A program made the translations under genes and the position numbers. A model generated the notes under the pieces. It was not told the DNA's origin and searched no databases. It was given only the letters and a program-made list of their open reading frames with translations. From NCBI GenBank assembly GCA_045654565.1, contig JAZONP010000221.1, forward strand, positions 1 through 45,264: 45,264 nt of DNA, written 5' to 3'. Below, in pieces: positions 1 through 7,919 of the stretch (its first letter is position 1; every line of letters starts with the position of its first letter). The stretch comes from UBA1189 sp045654565. Lineage in GTDB: Bacteria; Bacteroidota; Bacteroidia; Bacteroidales; Bacteroidaceae.

Positions 1-1
1 G

Positions 2-1783
2 TACAACCAGACGGAAAAGATTGTTGCCTATACCTCTCCGCTCTACCGTGCACAAGGTGGCAAGGTGACAAAGTTGCGCATCACGGTGAATAGGGACCAG
101 AAGGGCGACAAGTTCTTCTGCCTCTCGGAGTTGGAGTTCTATGATGCCGATGGTAATAAAATTGTGTTGGCTGCAAGCAATGTGGCTTCGAATGCCGACC
201 ACAATGCCTTGAACCCCAATGCACCTGATGGTGGTGGCTTCGCGGCACTCTTCGACGGGCAGACCAGTACCTATTTCCATTCAGCTTGGAAGAATATGCC
301 GGCTGAGGACCACTATTTGGAGATAACACTCCCCAATGGTGGATATGATGCCTTCAGCTTCAAGATGCTCTCTCGTGCACGAACCATTGAGAATGGTAAG
401 GTTTATGACCAGAGCCATACTTTCCCCGGGGTGATGGTGATGAACACTGCTGTAGAGCTTGTGGCTGGTGATACTCCGGAGCCCGAGCCTGAGCCCGAAT
501 ATACCGTTACCTTCTATGACTGGAACAATGCCGTGCTGAAGACACAGAAGGTGAAGCAGGGACAGGATGCCACGGCTCCTGCCGACCCCACACGGACAGG
601 ATATACCTTCACCGGTTGGGACAAGGGGTTCACCAATGTGCAGAGCGACCTGGCCGTGCATGCAGTGTATGTCAAGAATGCAGAAACGGTGTATACCGTG
701 GAGTATCATGCCGGTGCCAATGGTTGGATTGAGGGTGCCGACTGGCATGCCCATGACTTGAGAGTGGCAGGATTTACCTCGCCGATGTATCGTGCCCAGA
801 GTAAGGTGGAGAAGTTGCGCTTCACCGTGAACAGAACGAAGGGAAATACGAAGTACTTCTGCTTGTCTGAATTGGAGTTCTACGATGCGAATGGCAATAA
901 GATTGCGCTTTCGGCAAGCAGCTTCAAGTCCAATGCCGACCACAATACGTTGAACCCCAATCGTCCCGATGGCGGCAGCTATGGAGCGCTTGTCGACGGA
1001 CAGACTGCCACCTACTTCCACTCTGCATGGCAGAATATGCCGGCCGAGGACCACTGGATAGAGGTGACGCTCCCTAATGGCGGTTACGATACCTTCTGGT
1101 TCAGAATGCTCTCGCGTGCTTACTCTACCGAGAATGGCGTACTCAATGACCAGAGCCATACCTTCCCCGGTGAGATGGTGATGACCACATCGGTAGCACT
1201 CACAGAGATGGAGCAGCCCGATGCGCCCGAACTGGACAATGCATCGCTCTACCATGTGACGCTGCCTTATCGTGACAACGTGTCATGGGCTGTCGCTCAA
1301 GGTGGACAGGTGCTGAGCATCAACACGCTGCTGGGACTTGCAAGCAATGGCGCAGACGCGCGTCAGCAGTTTGCCTTCATCAGCCACGATGGCGGAGCAA
1401 CCCGCTATCTGTATCATCCTGCAGAGCGTAAGTATGTAAACAAGGACGGTACGCTGGGTACTACGGCTAAGGATGCGGTATACTTCAAGCGCGGTGTATA
1501 TCCCGGTACTTTTGTAGTCTACTTTGACAATGCGCACTTCATCAACACCAACGAGAGGGACGGACTGATTATCAATGATTGGGGTCCTGGCGGTCGTATG
1601 GGCACAGCAGATGGAGGTAACTCCTGCAAGATTACGGCTGTGGGTAGGTTTGACATTTCGGACATCGACTTCTTGTCTGGCGAGGGCACTGGACGTGTAC
1701 AGAAGGTGCTCGAGAACGGCGAGATGTTTATCCTCCTCCCCGACGGCTCGAAATACACGATGACGGGTGTCAAAGTGAAGTGA
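2..1783 (+). CDS. Secreted surface protein, 3' part only (duplicated domain, InlB-type repeat)
   Basis: The reading frame is open to the left edge, so the true start lies outside the window; the GTG at 65 is internal. The protein holds two copies of a roughly 130-residue module. Both contain LR(I/F)TVNR, CLSELEFYDA(D/N)GNKI, SNADHN.LNPN, TYFHSAW.NMPAEDH and DQSHTFPG, and both look like galactose-binding or discoidin-type beta-sandwich modules. Between them sits a Listeria-Bacteroides (InlB B-type) repeat, recognisable by TVTFYDWN, TRTGYTFTGWDKG and VHAVY. A further ricin-like or unassigned region follows, and the chain ends in ENGEMFILLPDGSKYTMTGV, a tail common on Prevotella secreted proteins. 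It is probably an exported glycan-binding or enzyme accessory protein. Any catalytic domain would be upstream and is not visible. A strong terminator follows the stop codon. Confidence 0.8.
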   Translation, partial: YNQTEKIVAYTSPLYRAQGGKVTKLRITVNRDQKGDKFFCLSELEFYDADGNKIVLAASNVASNADHNALNPNAPDGGGFAALFDGQTSTYFHSAWKNMPAEDHYLEITLPNGGYDAFSFKMLSRARTIENGKVYDQSHTFPGVMVMNTAVELVAGDTPEPEPEPEYTVTFYDWNNAVLKTQKVKQGQDATAPADPTRTGYTFTGWDKGFTNVQSDLAVHAVYVKNAETVYTVEYHAGANGWIEGADWHAHDLRVAGFTSPMYRAQSKVEKLRFTVNRTKGNTKYFCLSELEFYDANGNKIALSASSFKSNADHNTLNPNRPDGGSYGALVDGQTATYFHSAWQNMPAEDHWIEVTLPNGGYDTFWFRMLSRAYSTENGVLNDQSHTFPGEMVMTTSVALTEMEQPDAPELDNASLYHVTLPYRDNVSWAVAQGGQVLSINTLLGLASNGADARQQFAFISHDGGATRYLYHPAERKYVNKDGTLGTTAKDAVYFKRGVYPGTFVVYFDNAHFINTNERDGLIINDWGPGGRMGTADGGNSCKITAVGRFDISDIDFLSGEGTGRVQKVLENGEMFILLPDGSKYTMTGVKVK

Positions 1784-1796
1784 TTATGATGCTATA

Positions 1797-1840
1797 AGAA
1801 CAGAAGCAGCAAAACTTCGTTTGCTGCTTCTGTTCTTTTA
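1797..1840 (+). terminator. Rho-independent terminator
   Basis: A perfect 17-bp stem (1797-1813 with 1820-1836) closes a 6-nt ACTTCG loop and is followed by TTTTA. It lies 13 bp after the stop codon of the surface protein gene. Confidence 0.9.
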
Positions 1841-1876
1841 TATCCATGCCGTATGTTAAAAAATCTGTATTTTTAT

Positions 1877-1907
1877 TTTGATTTATTAATATCTTCCTCT
1901 ACCTTTG
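1877..1907 (+). promoter_or_regulatory. Bacteroidota-type promoter for the 1999-3561 gene
   Basis: TTTG at 1877-1880 and TACCTTTG at 1900-1907 match the Bacteroidota sigma-ABfr -33/-7 consensus (TTTG, TAnnTTTG) with a 19-bp spacer. The start codon is at 1999, which leaves a leader of about 85 nt. Confidence 0.7.
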
Positions 1908-1998
1908 TTGCAAGGCAGTGGGGTGTTACTTGCTGAGAAAGAATATATAAAGAATTGATACTATCTATATAATTATTAACCTCTAAAAACTTGTCATT

Positions 1999-3561
1999 AT
2001 GATTTTTACTCTATTAATGATTTTGTTGATTTACTTCTTAGGATTCAAGAAGTATCATATTCGGATTAAGGACGTTAATGGAACAACGAAAGATAAGGTT
2101 GTCAATGCGTTCAAGTATGAAATCGGACTTAGCCTCGTTCAAATCGAAGCGGTTGTGAACAGCCTTCCCTATCTATTGCCTGGCGGTAAATTTCTTGACA
2201 CCTATGTGACGGTGCGTAAGCTACGTAAAGCCGGTATAGATTGTGGATTATACTTCCGTTGGTTCAAGAAGGTTGAGGTAGGTCCTGAGAATCCTCAGGA
2301 GACTCAGAAAGAGGCTCCGCAAATAGCTCCCGAGGTGTCTGCAGACGTTGCGGGCGAGAGCGCTGTTGAGTTGCCTGCCGAGGTCACTAGTGAGGTGGCT
2401 ACCGTATGTCTCAATGAGGAGGCTTGGAAATATGCCGATGAGGCTTACAACTTGGCTATGCGTCCCCTTGATGATGACCAGGTGGCTGTTGCCATGACTA
2501 CTCCCGAGGTGGCTATGCAGGTGGATGCACTCATCGATAAGGCTGAGGCTGCTGCCGAAGATCCTTATGAGGATGAGTTCTGGGATCGTATCACCACATT
2601 GCGCGATGCGGTGAGCTGGACATTGAAGCGCCACTTCACCCACTCATGGGCGCTCATTGCAGGTGTGTTTATCTCTATCATGATGGTTGGTTATTTCTCT
2701 ATGGATAGTAAATCCGAGCTTAACAAGATGGAAAACCGACTGGCCCGAGTGAAGAAATGGGAGAAGTGTGATACGACATTCGCCGAGTATCCCCAGCAGG
2801 TGAATACCAGTTCGCTTTATAGTGACCGATTGAATAATGCCAATGCATATAAGGTGTACCAACTGCATTCGGCATATAATAATTACCTCGGTTCGAAGGG
2901 TGCGGCTGCGGAGTATGCTCAACGTGCTGACACGGCAAGCACCAAAGAGATGAAGAAGGGCTATCTCGCTCAGCAGAAGGATTATGAGAAGAGTGCGGAG
3001 AAGTACCTCGAAGAGTATGACGAGTGGAACAAAATGGCGTTCCGTAAGGTGAAATCTGCTGCTGTTGATGAATGTAAGGCCGATGTGAAGGCTGCCAGAG
3101 TGGGAGCAATGTTCATGCGCCTCCTATTTATCTTATCTCTGCTTATGGTTCCGCTCTACATCATGGCTTCGTACCAGTATGGTTACGTGCAGGTGAAGTA
3201 TGAGAAGGAGGCAGCTTTGCTCGAGAAGATTCGTGTTTGGGGATACTCGATTGCTGCAGGTTTGTTTGGCGCGGGTCTGATGATGCAGTTCTTGCCTGAC
3301 TACATTGTGACTACTCGTTGGAGCGATGGCTCGGTGACCAAGGAAAGGGAATCTGATCCCGTGAACATTATTATCATGGTGATTAAGTTGATGCTCATGA
3401 TTGCTGCTCTCGTCGTATTGTGTGCAGTTTCGTTCTTCCTCGTGCTGTATAGTACAGTGACAGGACTCTACCGTAACTATAACTGGAAACAGATTTTTGG
3501 AGACCTCAAGGCTAAAGCTGAGCATATACAGTCAGAGTATACGAAAAAAGAGGCCAAGTAA
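1999..3561 (+). CDS. Membrane protein of unknown function with L7/L12-like N-terminal domain
   Basis: I do not recognise the family. The 520-aa protein starts with a hydrophobic segment (about residues 2-14). Residues 17-90 follow the pattern of the ribosomal L7/L12 C-terminal fold: a basic helix KDKVVNAFK, then IGLSLVQIEAVVNSLPYLL in place of GLGLKEAK-LV---P, then a helix and LRKAGIDCGLYFRW in place of LeeaGA-vel. An acidic, Glu/Val/Ala-rich linker (about 95-200) follows, then a transmembrane helix (about 218-236), a long charged helical region with KKGYLAQQKDYEKSAEKYLE (about 240-365), and three more transmembrane helices (about 370-390, 405-425, 450-485). The gene stands alone between a terminator-promoter pair and a convergent terminator. 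The L7/L12 resemblance is my inference from the residue pattern. Confidence 0.75.
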   Translation: MIFTLLMILLIYFLGFKKYHIRIKDVNGTTKDKVVNAFKYEIGLSLVQIEAVVNSLPYLLPGGKFLDTYVTVRKLRKAGIDCGLYFRWFKKVEVGPENPQETQKEAPQIAPEVSADVAGESAVELPAEVTSEVATVCLNEEAWKYADEAYNLAMRPLDDDQVAVAMTTPEVAMQVDALIDKAEAAAEDPYEDEFWDRITTLRDAVSWTLKRHFTHSWALIAGVFISIMMVGYFSMDSKSELNKMENRLARVKKWEKCDTTFAEYPQQVNTSSLYSDRLNNANAYKVYQLHSAYNNYLGSKGAAAEYAQRADTASTKEMKKGYLAQQKDYEKSAEKYLEEYDEWNKMAFRKVKSAAVDECKADVKAARVGAMFMRLLFILSLLMVPLYIMASYQYGYVQVKYEKEAALLEKIRVWGYSIAAGLFGAGLMMQFLPDYIVTTRWSDGSVTKERESDPVNIIIMVIKLMLMIAALVVLCAVSFFLVLYSTVTGLYRNYNWKQIFGDLKAKAEHIQSEYTKKEAK

Positions 3562-3588
3562 ACTATAGGTCGAACGGTATTTGTAACT

Positions 3589-3625
3589 ATGAGAGCTGTC
3601 CAATTGGACAGCTCTCATTTGTTTT
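3589..3625. terminator. Bidirectional terminator between convergent genes
   Basis: A perfect 30-nt palindrome (3589-3618) is followed by TTGTTTT on the plus strand. It lies between the stop of the membrane protein gene and the stop of the rubrerythrin gene, so it can serve both. The T-tract is better on the plus strand. Confidence 0.85.
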
Positions 3626-3634
3626 AAGTATGAT

Positions 3635-4210
3635 TTAATAGTTTTCTGCTTTTATTTCGAAGTAGCCTTTGGCGTGTAAGCAGGAGGGGCAGCGGTCGGG
3701 GGCTTTCTTACCGGTGAAGGTGTAGCCACACTTGCGGCATTGCCATGTCACGGGCTCGGGGCGGTGGAAGGTGTGCTCGTTCTCCATGCGCTCGAGTAGG
3801 CGTAGGTAGCGCTTCTCGTGCTCCTGCTCGGCTACGCAGATGGCGCGGTACATGGCAGCAACCTCCTTGAAGCCTTCATCCTCGGCAATGTCGGCGAAGG
3901 TGGGGTAGAGGTCGTGCCACTCTTCGAACTCTCCGATGGCAGCCGAGCGGAGATTGTCCATCGTGGTGCGTATCTCTCCGGCGGGGTATGAGGCGCAAAT
4001 CTCCACCATGCCTCCTTCGAGGAATTGGAACATACGTTTGGCATGCATCATCTCTTGCTTGGCGGTTTGCTTGAAGATGGCGGCTATCTGTTCGTAACCT
4101 TCTCGCTTGGCCTCCTTGGCAAAGTAGGTGTAGCGCATGCGGGCTTGTGACTCTCCGGCAAAGGAGGTGAGCAGGTTTTTCTCAGTGAGGGTGCCTTTGA
4201 TACTTTTCAT
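3635..4210 (-). CDS. rbr: Rubrerythrin
   Basis: This 191-aa cytoplasmic non-haem iron protein acts as an NADH-linked peroxidase in anaerobes. The N-terminal four-helix di-iron domain shows the ligand-bearing helices SFAGESQARMRY, KQEMMHAKR (ExxH), GEFEEWHDLYP and VAEQEHEKRY (ExxH). The C-terminal rubredoxin-like domain carries paired metal ligands, CRKCGY and CPSC. Length and domain order are normal for the family. It is the last gene of an apparent minus-strand group behind a Fur-family regulator (100-bp gap) and a prenyl synthase. The regulator's position suggests peroxide- or metal-responsive control of rbr, which is an inference. Confidence 0.95.
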   Translation of the reverse strand: MKSIKGTLTEKNLLTSFAGESQARMRYTYFAKEAKREGYEQIAAIFKQTAKQEMMHAKRMFQFLEGGMVEICASYPAGEIRTTMDNLRSAAIGEFEEWHDLYPTFADIAEDEGFKEVAAMYRAICVAEQEHEKRYLRLLERMENEHTFHRPEPVTWQCRKCGYTFTGKKAPDRCPSCLHAKGYFEIKAENY

Positions 4211-4310
4211 CTCTGTGGTTTTTAGGGGTTAGTTCCTTATAAAAACACATAGAACCGAGGAAGGTTTATTCCCTCCACCTCAAATATGGCCAACAGGGAT
4301 GTGCGGGGAT

Positions 4311-4727
4311 TTACATTTTGGACTGTTTGCATTTAGGGCATAGGCCTCGCATGATGAGACTGGCTTCTTCTACCTCATAGCCCTCGGGCTTAGGAAGGAT
4401 GGAAAGGTCGATGTCCTTGATGCAGTAAGTCTCGTGACAGGCGGTGCAAATAAAATGTAGGTGTGGCTTGTGGTGGTGCTCATGCTTGTACTCACATGGA
4501 CAATATAGTTTAGAACCACTGCCGTTGTCAGCTTCGTGCAGTAGCTTATGCTTGACGAAGAGGGTAAGTGTGCGGAAGAGTGTCGAGCGATCGAGTGTGG
4601 TGAGGCGCTGCTCCATGTCGGCGAGAGTGAAAGCATGGTTGTATTCCGTGATTTCCTTCAGCACCATCTGGCGTATGGCGGTGGGGCGTATGCCTAATTC
4701 GGATAATCTATGCTCGGTGTGTCTCAT
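4311..4727 (-). CDS. Fur-family transcriptional regulator
   Basis: This 138-aa protein has an N-terminal winged helix (LGIRPTAIRQMVLKEI, then LTTLDRSTLFRTLTLFVKHKLLHE, the recognition-helix region) and a C-terminal metal-binding dimerisation domain. That domain holds the His-rich segment HEHHHKPHLHF and two structural zinc pairs, CTACHETYC and CPKC. The exact class (Fur, PerR or Zur) cannot be fixed by eye. Adjacency to rubrerythrin favours a peroxide or iron role. Its start lies 8 bp after the stop of the upstream prenyl synthase, which suggests co-transcription. Confidence 0.9.
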   Translation of the reverse strand: MRHTEHRLSELGIRPTAIRQMVLKEITEYNHAFTLADMEQRLTTLDRSTLFRTLTLFVKHKLLHEADNGSGSKLYCPCEYKHEHHHKPHLHFICTACHETYCIKDIDLSILPKPEGYEVEEASLIMRGLCPKCKQSKM

Positions 4728-4735
4728 TCTGTGGC

Positions 4736-5707
4736 TTACTTTGTGCGGTTGATGACTGCGTCAATGTAAGCAATAATGGCCTTGCGCACATCCTCATCGA
4801 TACCTTCGGGTAGTAGATCAAGAGCTTTCTGTCGGTAGTCTTGCATGGTCTGCTCGGCGTATTCAATACCACCATGTCGCTTGGCGAACTCAATGAGCTC
4901 GTTTACTTCGGTATCGGCAAGTTCGCCACTCTTGAGGCGGTCTATCATGGTGCGTATGTGGCTGTCGCCATGTGTGCGCACGGCATGGATGATGGGTAGG
5001 GTGAGCTTGCCCTCTCTCATGTCACTCCCTGTGGGTTTGCCTACGTCGTTGGAGAAATAGTCGAAGATATCGTCGCGTATCTGGAAGCAGATTCCGATGT
5101 ATTCGCCAATCTGTCGAGCTCGGTCAATGTTGTCTTGTGAGGCCCCTGCTGAATGAGCGCCTATCTCGGCGCAAGAGGAGAAGAGCGAGGCGGTCTTTTT
5201 GCGGATGATCTCGAGATAAATCTCTTCGGATACGAGCTTCTCGTGACTATGGAACATCTGGAAAATCTCACCATCGGAGAGCGTTTGCCCTAAGGCTCCG
5301 ATGATGTTTGTGATGCGTGGGTCGTTACTTTTTCCTGTAAAGACAAGGGCTGTGGACAACAGGTAGTCACCTACCAGGACGGCGAGTTTGTTGTTATAGA
5401 TGGCATTTACCGAGGCCTGACCACGGCGCTGCATGCTCTCGTCAACCACATCGTCGTGCACAAGGCTAGCCGTGTGCAGCAACTCAAGTGCAAGGGCTGC
5501 GCTATAGGTCGAGTCGGTAATCTTGCCGAACATCTTACCAAAGAGTAGAACCATCATTGGGCGCATCTGCTTACCTCGTTGCTTGTTGACGTGGAGGATA
5601 ATCTCGCGCAATAAAGGGTTGGGATTGACAGCCAAGTCGTCTTGCATCTTTCTGAAGATGGCAAACTCAGTCTCGATGGGCTGAAGTATTGTATGCATTA
5701 CGTCCAT
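4736..5707 (-). CDS. ispB: Long-chain polyprenyl diphosphate synthase (isoprenoid quinone side chain)
   Basis: This trans-prenyltransferase elongates allylic diphosphates with IPP, probably for the menaquinone tail. The first aspartate-rich motif is in LVHDDVVDESMQRRG and the second is IRDDIFDYF. GKQMRPMMVLL near the N-terminus is the usual substrate-binding stretch. The frame is open up to a TTG at 5767, but that extension (MGNKQFYYYFCQK) is unlike the family. I start at the ATG at 5705-5707 (MDVMHTILQPIE), which gives 323 aa, the normal length. The ATG at 5696-5698 is also possible. Chain length specificity cannot be read from sequence, so the symbol is provisional. Confidence 0.9.
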   Translation of the reverse strand: MDVMHTILQPIETEFAIFRKMQDDLAVNPNPLLREIILHVNKQRGKQMRPMMVLLFGKMFGKITDSTYSAALALELLHTASLVHDDVVDESMQRRGQASVNAIYNNKLAVLVGDYLLSTALVFTGKSNDPRITNIIGALGQTLSDGEIFQMFHSHEKLVSEEIYLEIIRKKTASLFSSCAEIGAHSAGASQDNIDRARQIGEYIGICFQIRDDIFDYFSNDVGKPTGSDMREGKLTLPIIHAVRTHGDSHIRTMIDRLKSGELADTEVNELIEFAKRHGGIEYAEQTMQDYRQKALDLLPEGIDEDVRKAIIAYIDAVINRTK

Positions 5708-5908
5708 GTGATGAGGTGCTAATCTAATTTTCTGACAAAAGTAGTAATAAAACTGTTTATTGCCCAATTTTTTTGCTTTTTCATTCGGTTTGACTTCGTC
5801 TTCTCGATAATCTACGGATAGACGAGACTTTGCCTTGCTCTACACTCGCCCAAGGTTGGCGAGAAAAATCCGGAAAGTCTTAAGGGTTGTTGTAGAAAGT
5901 CCTTTTTC

Positions 5909-5972
5909 AGTCCAGACGGCTTTGGACTCGAGTCCGGAGGACTCTGAACTGCAGTCCAGACGACTCTGGACT
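5909..5972. repeat. Three consecutive short palindromes
   Basis: Three hairpins lie end to end. They are 5909-5928 (arms AGTCCA and TGGACT, extendable with one mismatch), 5930-5944 (GAGTCC gga GGACTC) and 5953-5972 (AGTCCAGA cgac TCTGGACT, a perfect 8-bp stem). All share the AGTCC/GGACT core. No T-tract follows, so they do not look like ordinary terminators. Confidence 0.7.
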
Positions 5973-6255
5973 GGGAAGACTCGGTAAGGATTGCTACGTC
6001 ATTACTATTGAAGAGTGTGGAAGAGCTCCCTGTCGGCTCTGGCTCAGTAAAGAAAGTTCAGGTGCTTTCTACTTTCACTCGTTGAAACTAGATATTTCTC
6101 TCGCCTTGTACAGTCTTTAATGTTTGCATACCCCTTAAAATTAGGCGGCGCCTTAGAAAAATGCAAGTAAACTTGCTTTTTCGTTCGGTTTGCACTAATT
6201 TTAACTTGCTGATGCAAGTTGAAGATAGGTCGCGGTTCGGAAATGTTCAAATAAA

Positions 6256-6287
6256 TTTGATATTTCGCTCACCTTACACTATCTTTG
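6256..6287 (+). promoter_or_regulatory. Bacteroidota-type promoter for tig
   Basis: TTTG at 6256-6259 and TATCTTTG at 6280-6287 are separated by 20 bp and fit the -33/-7 consensus. The spacer contains TTTCGCTC, which recurs in other promoter-like sites in this window. The tig start codon is about 43 bp downstream. Confidence 0.75.
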
Positions 6288-6330
6288 CAAGCTGAAATAA
6301 AAGTGTATATAATATAATAAGTATAAGATA

Positions 6331-7686
6331 ATGGAAATTACATTGCAAAATGTGAGCGACGTAAAGGGTATGCTCACTGTAAAGTTGGTTAAGGCTGACT
6401 ATGAACCCAAGGTTGAAAAGGCTCTCAAAACATTCCGTCAGAAGGCAAACATTCCTGGCTTCCGTCCTGGTATGGTGCCCATGGGCTTGATCAAGAAGCA
6501 ATATGGCTCAGCAGTAAAGGCTGAGGAAATCAATAAGATGCTCCAAGAAGCTGTGTATGGTTATCTCAAGGAGAACAAGGTGGATATGCTCGGTGAACCT
6601 CTCCCTAACGAGGATCAGCAGAAGCAGCTCGATTTCGATACTATGGACGAGCTTGAGTTCCTCTACGACGTTGCACTTGCTCCCAAGTTTGATGCTACAC
6701 TCACAGCAGAGGATACTCTCCCTTACTACACTATCCAGATCTCTGACGAGATGGTTGATGGCCAGGTAAATATGTACACTCAGCGCAATGGCCGCTACGA
6801 GAAAGTGGAGGAGTATGCTGACAACGACATGGTGAAGGGTACAATGTGTCAGCTCGACGAGAATGGCAACACCGTTGAGGGTGGCATTCAGGCCGAGGAT
6901 GCTGTAGTGCTTCCCAAATATATGAAGAATGCTGCTCAGACTGCACTTTTCGAGGGTACAAAGGTTGGTGATGTTATCACTATCAATCCTCGTGAGGCTT
7001 ATGATGGCAATGAGGCTGAGCTCGCTTCACTCCTCAAGATCAGCAAGGAAGAGGCTGCTAACGTGAACGGCAACTTCAGCTATCAGATCAGCGAGATCAC
7101 TCGCTACGTTCCCGGTGATCTTACACAAGAGATCTTCGACCAGGTTTATGGCGAGGGCGCAGTAAACTCTGTAGAGGAGTTCCGTGCTCGCGTGAAGGAA
7201 GACCTCACCAAGCAGTTTGTACCCGAGAGTGACTATAAGTTCCTCATTGACGTTCGTGAGTATGTGATGAACCGCATCGGTGAACTTAAGTTTGCTGACG
7301 ATGTGCTCAAGCGCATCATGCACATCAACAACCCCGACAAGGACGATGCATACGTTGATGAGCACTATGCTAATACCATCAAGGAACTTTCATGGCATCT
7401 CGTGAAGGAGCAGCTCGTAGAGAAGGCAGGTATCAAACTCGAAGAAAATGATCTCTTGGAGCAAGCAAAGGCTAACGTGCGCGCTCAGTTCGCTCAGTAT
7501 GGTATGACTAACATCCCTGAAGAGATGCTCACCAACTATGCGACGGAGATGATGAAGAAGAAGGAGAGCATCGAAGGCCTCGTTAATCGTGCCATCGAGA
7601 CACGCTTGGCGGCTTCTTTGAAGCAGACCGTGAAACTCGACGAGAAGAGCGTAAGCCTTGAGGAATTCAACAAGATGTTCGAGTAA
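6331..7686 (+). CDS. tig: Trigger factor, ribosome-associated chaperone
   Basis: This 451-aa protein binds the ribosome near the nascent-chain exit and assists early folding. The N-terminal ribosome-binding domain (about 1-145) contains the signature PGFRPGMVPMGLIKKQYG. The middle domain (about 150-245) corresponds to the FKBP-type PPIase module but is divergent: I see YADNDMVKGTMCQLDENG and no clear prolyl-isomerase active-site pattern, as is usual in Bacteroidota. The C-terminal helical chaperone arms (about 250-451) carry YGEGAVNSVEEFRARVKEDL and NDLLEQAKANVRAQFAQYGM. It is followed by its own terminator and then clpP-clpX, a frequent neighbourhood for tig. Confidence 0.95.
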   Translation: MEITLQNVSDVKGMLTVKLVKADYEPKVEKALKTFRQKANIPGFRPGMVPMGLIKKQYGSAVKAEEINKMLQEAVYGYLKENKVDMLGEPLPNEDQQKQLDFDTMDELEFLYDVALAPKFDATLTAEDTLPYYTIQISDEMVDGQVNMYTQRNGRYEKVEEYADNDMVKGTMCQLDENGNTVEGGIQAEDAVVLPKYMKNAAQTALFEGTKVGDVITINPREAYDGNEAELASLLKISKEEAANVNGNFSYQISEITRYVPGDLTQEIFDQVYGEGAVNSVEEFRARVKEDLTKQFVPESDYKFLIDVREYVMNRIGELKFADDVLKRIMHINNPDKDDAYVDEHYANTIKELSWHLVKEQLVEKAGIKLEENDLLEQAKANVRAQFAQYGMTNIPEEMLTNYATEMMKKKESIEGLVNRAIETRLAASLKQTVKLDEKSVSLEEFNKMFE

Positions 7687-7735
7687 TTTGAATCAACCGA
7701 ACGTTTCGCCTACGAAACTTGTTATAACTTATGAG

Positions 7736-7768
7736 AAGACGGTTTGGCGTAGGCCAAGCCGTCTTTTT
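7736..7768 (+). terminator. Rho-independent terminator after tig
   Basis: The stem AAGACGG-TTTGGC pairs with GCCAA-GCCGTCTT (one mismatched pair) and is followed by a T5 tract. It lies about 50 bp after the tig stop codon. Confidence 0.9.
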
Positions 7769-7919
7769 AATTATAGAATAGGAGATAAGAAGTTAAAATG
7801 GAGATAAATGGAGTTAAATGCCGAATGTTTCATCGCACAAAAGACCAATGGCCTTTATCTCCCCTCAAAGCGGAACGCTATCTTCCTTTAACTCCTAAAC
7901 TCCCCCAAAGCAGAAAACT
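7769..7919 (+). other. clpP leader with two interleaved inverted repeats
   Basis: There is no gene here. Two 9-bp inverted repeats are interleaved. GGAGATAAA (7800-7808) pairs with TTTATCTCC (7854-7862). GGAGTTAAA (7810-7818) pairs with TTTAACTCC (7887-7895). The order is A-B-A'-B', which could form a pseudoknot in RNA or exclusive alternative stems. No purine-rich ribosome-binding site precedes the clpP ATG, as is common in this phylum. Confidence 0.45.

Larger units (their letters stand above)
5771..6290 (+). repeat. Intergenic region with four related promoter-like 35-bp sequences
   Basis: Apart from the palindrome cluster at 5909-5972, this stretch has no gene I can support. Four plus-strand segments align with each other: 5771-5806, 6088-6122, 6171-6207 and 6256-6290. 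The shared pattern is TTTG or CTAG, then TTTTTCgTTCG or ATTTCgCTC, then cTTgcAC, then TAnnTTT. The first and third share 19 of 20 bases (TTGCTTTTTCATTCGGTTTG against TTGCTTTTTCGTTCGGTTTG). The last is the presumed tig promoter. The others look like degenerate or alternative promoters, perhaps remnants of duplication. The open frame at 6044-6250 on the minus strand has no family features and is left out. Confidence 0.5.

Noticed and set aside
281..1255. 324-aa open frame on the minus strand
   Set aside because: It lies antisense to the repeated surface-protein modules and has no recognisable domain. Its composition (many His/Ile/Gly) is what the reverse of that repeat would give.
6044..6250. 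68-aa minus-strand open frame in the ispB-tig gap
   Set aside because: It has no family features, and it spans the promoter-like repeats at 6088-6122 and 6171-6207, which explain the sequence better.
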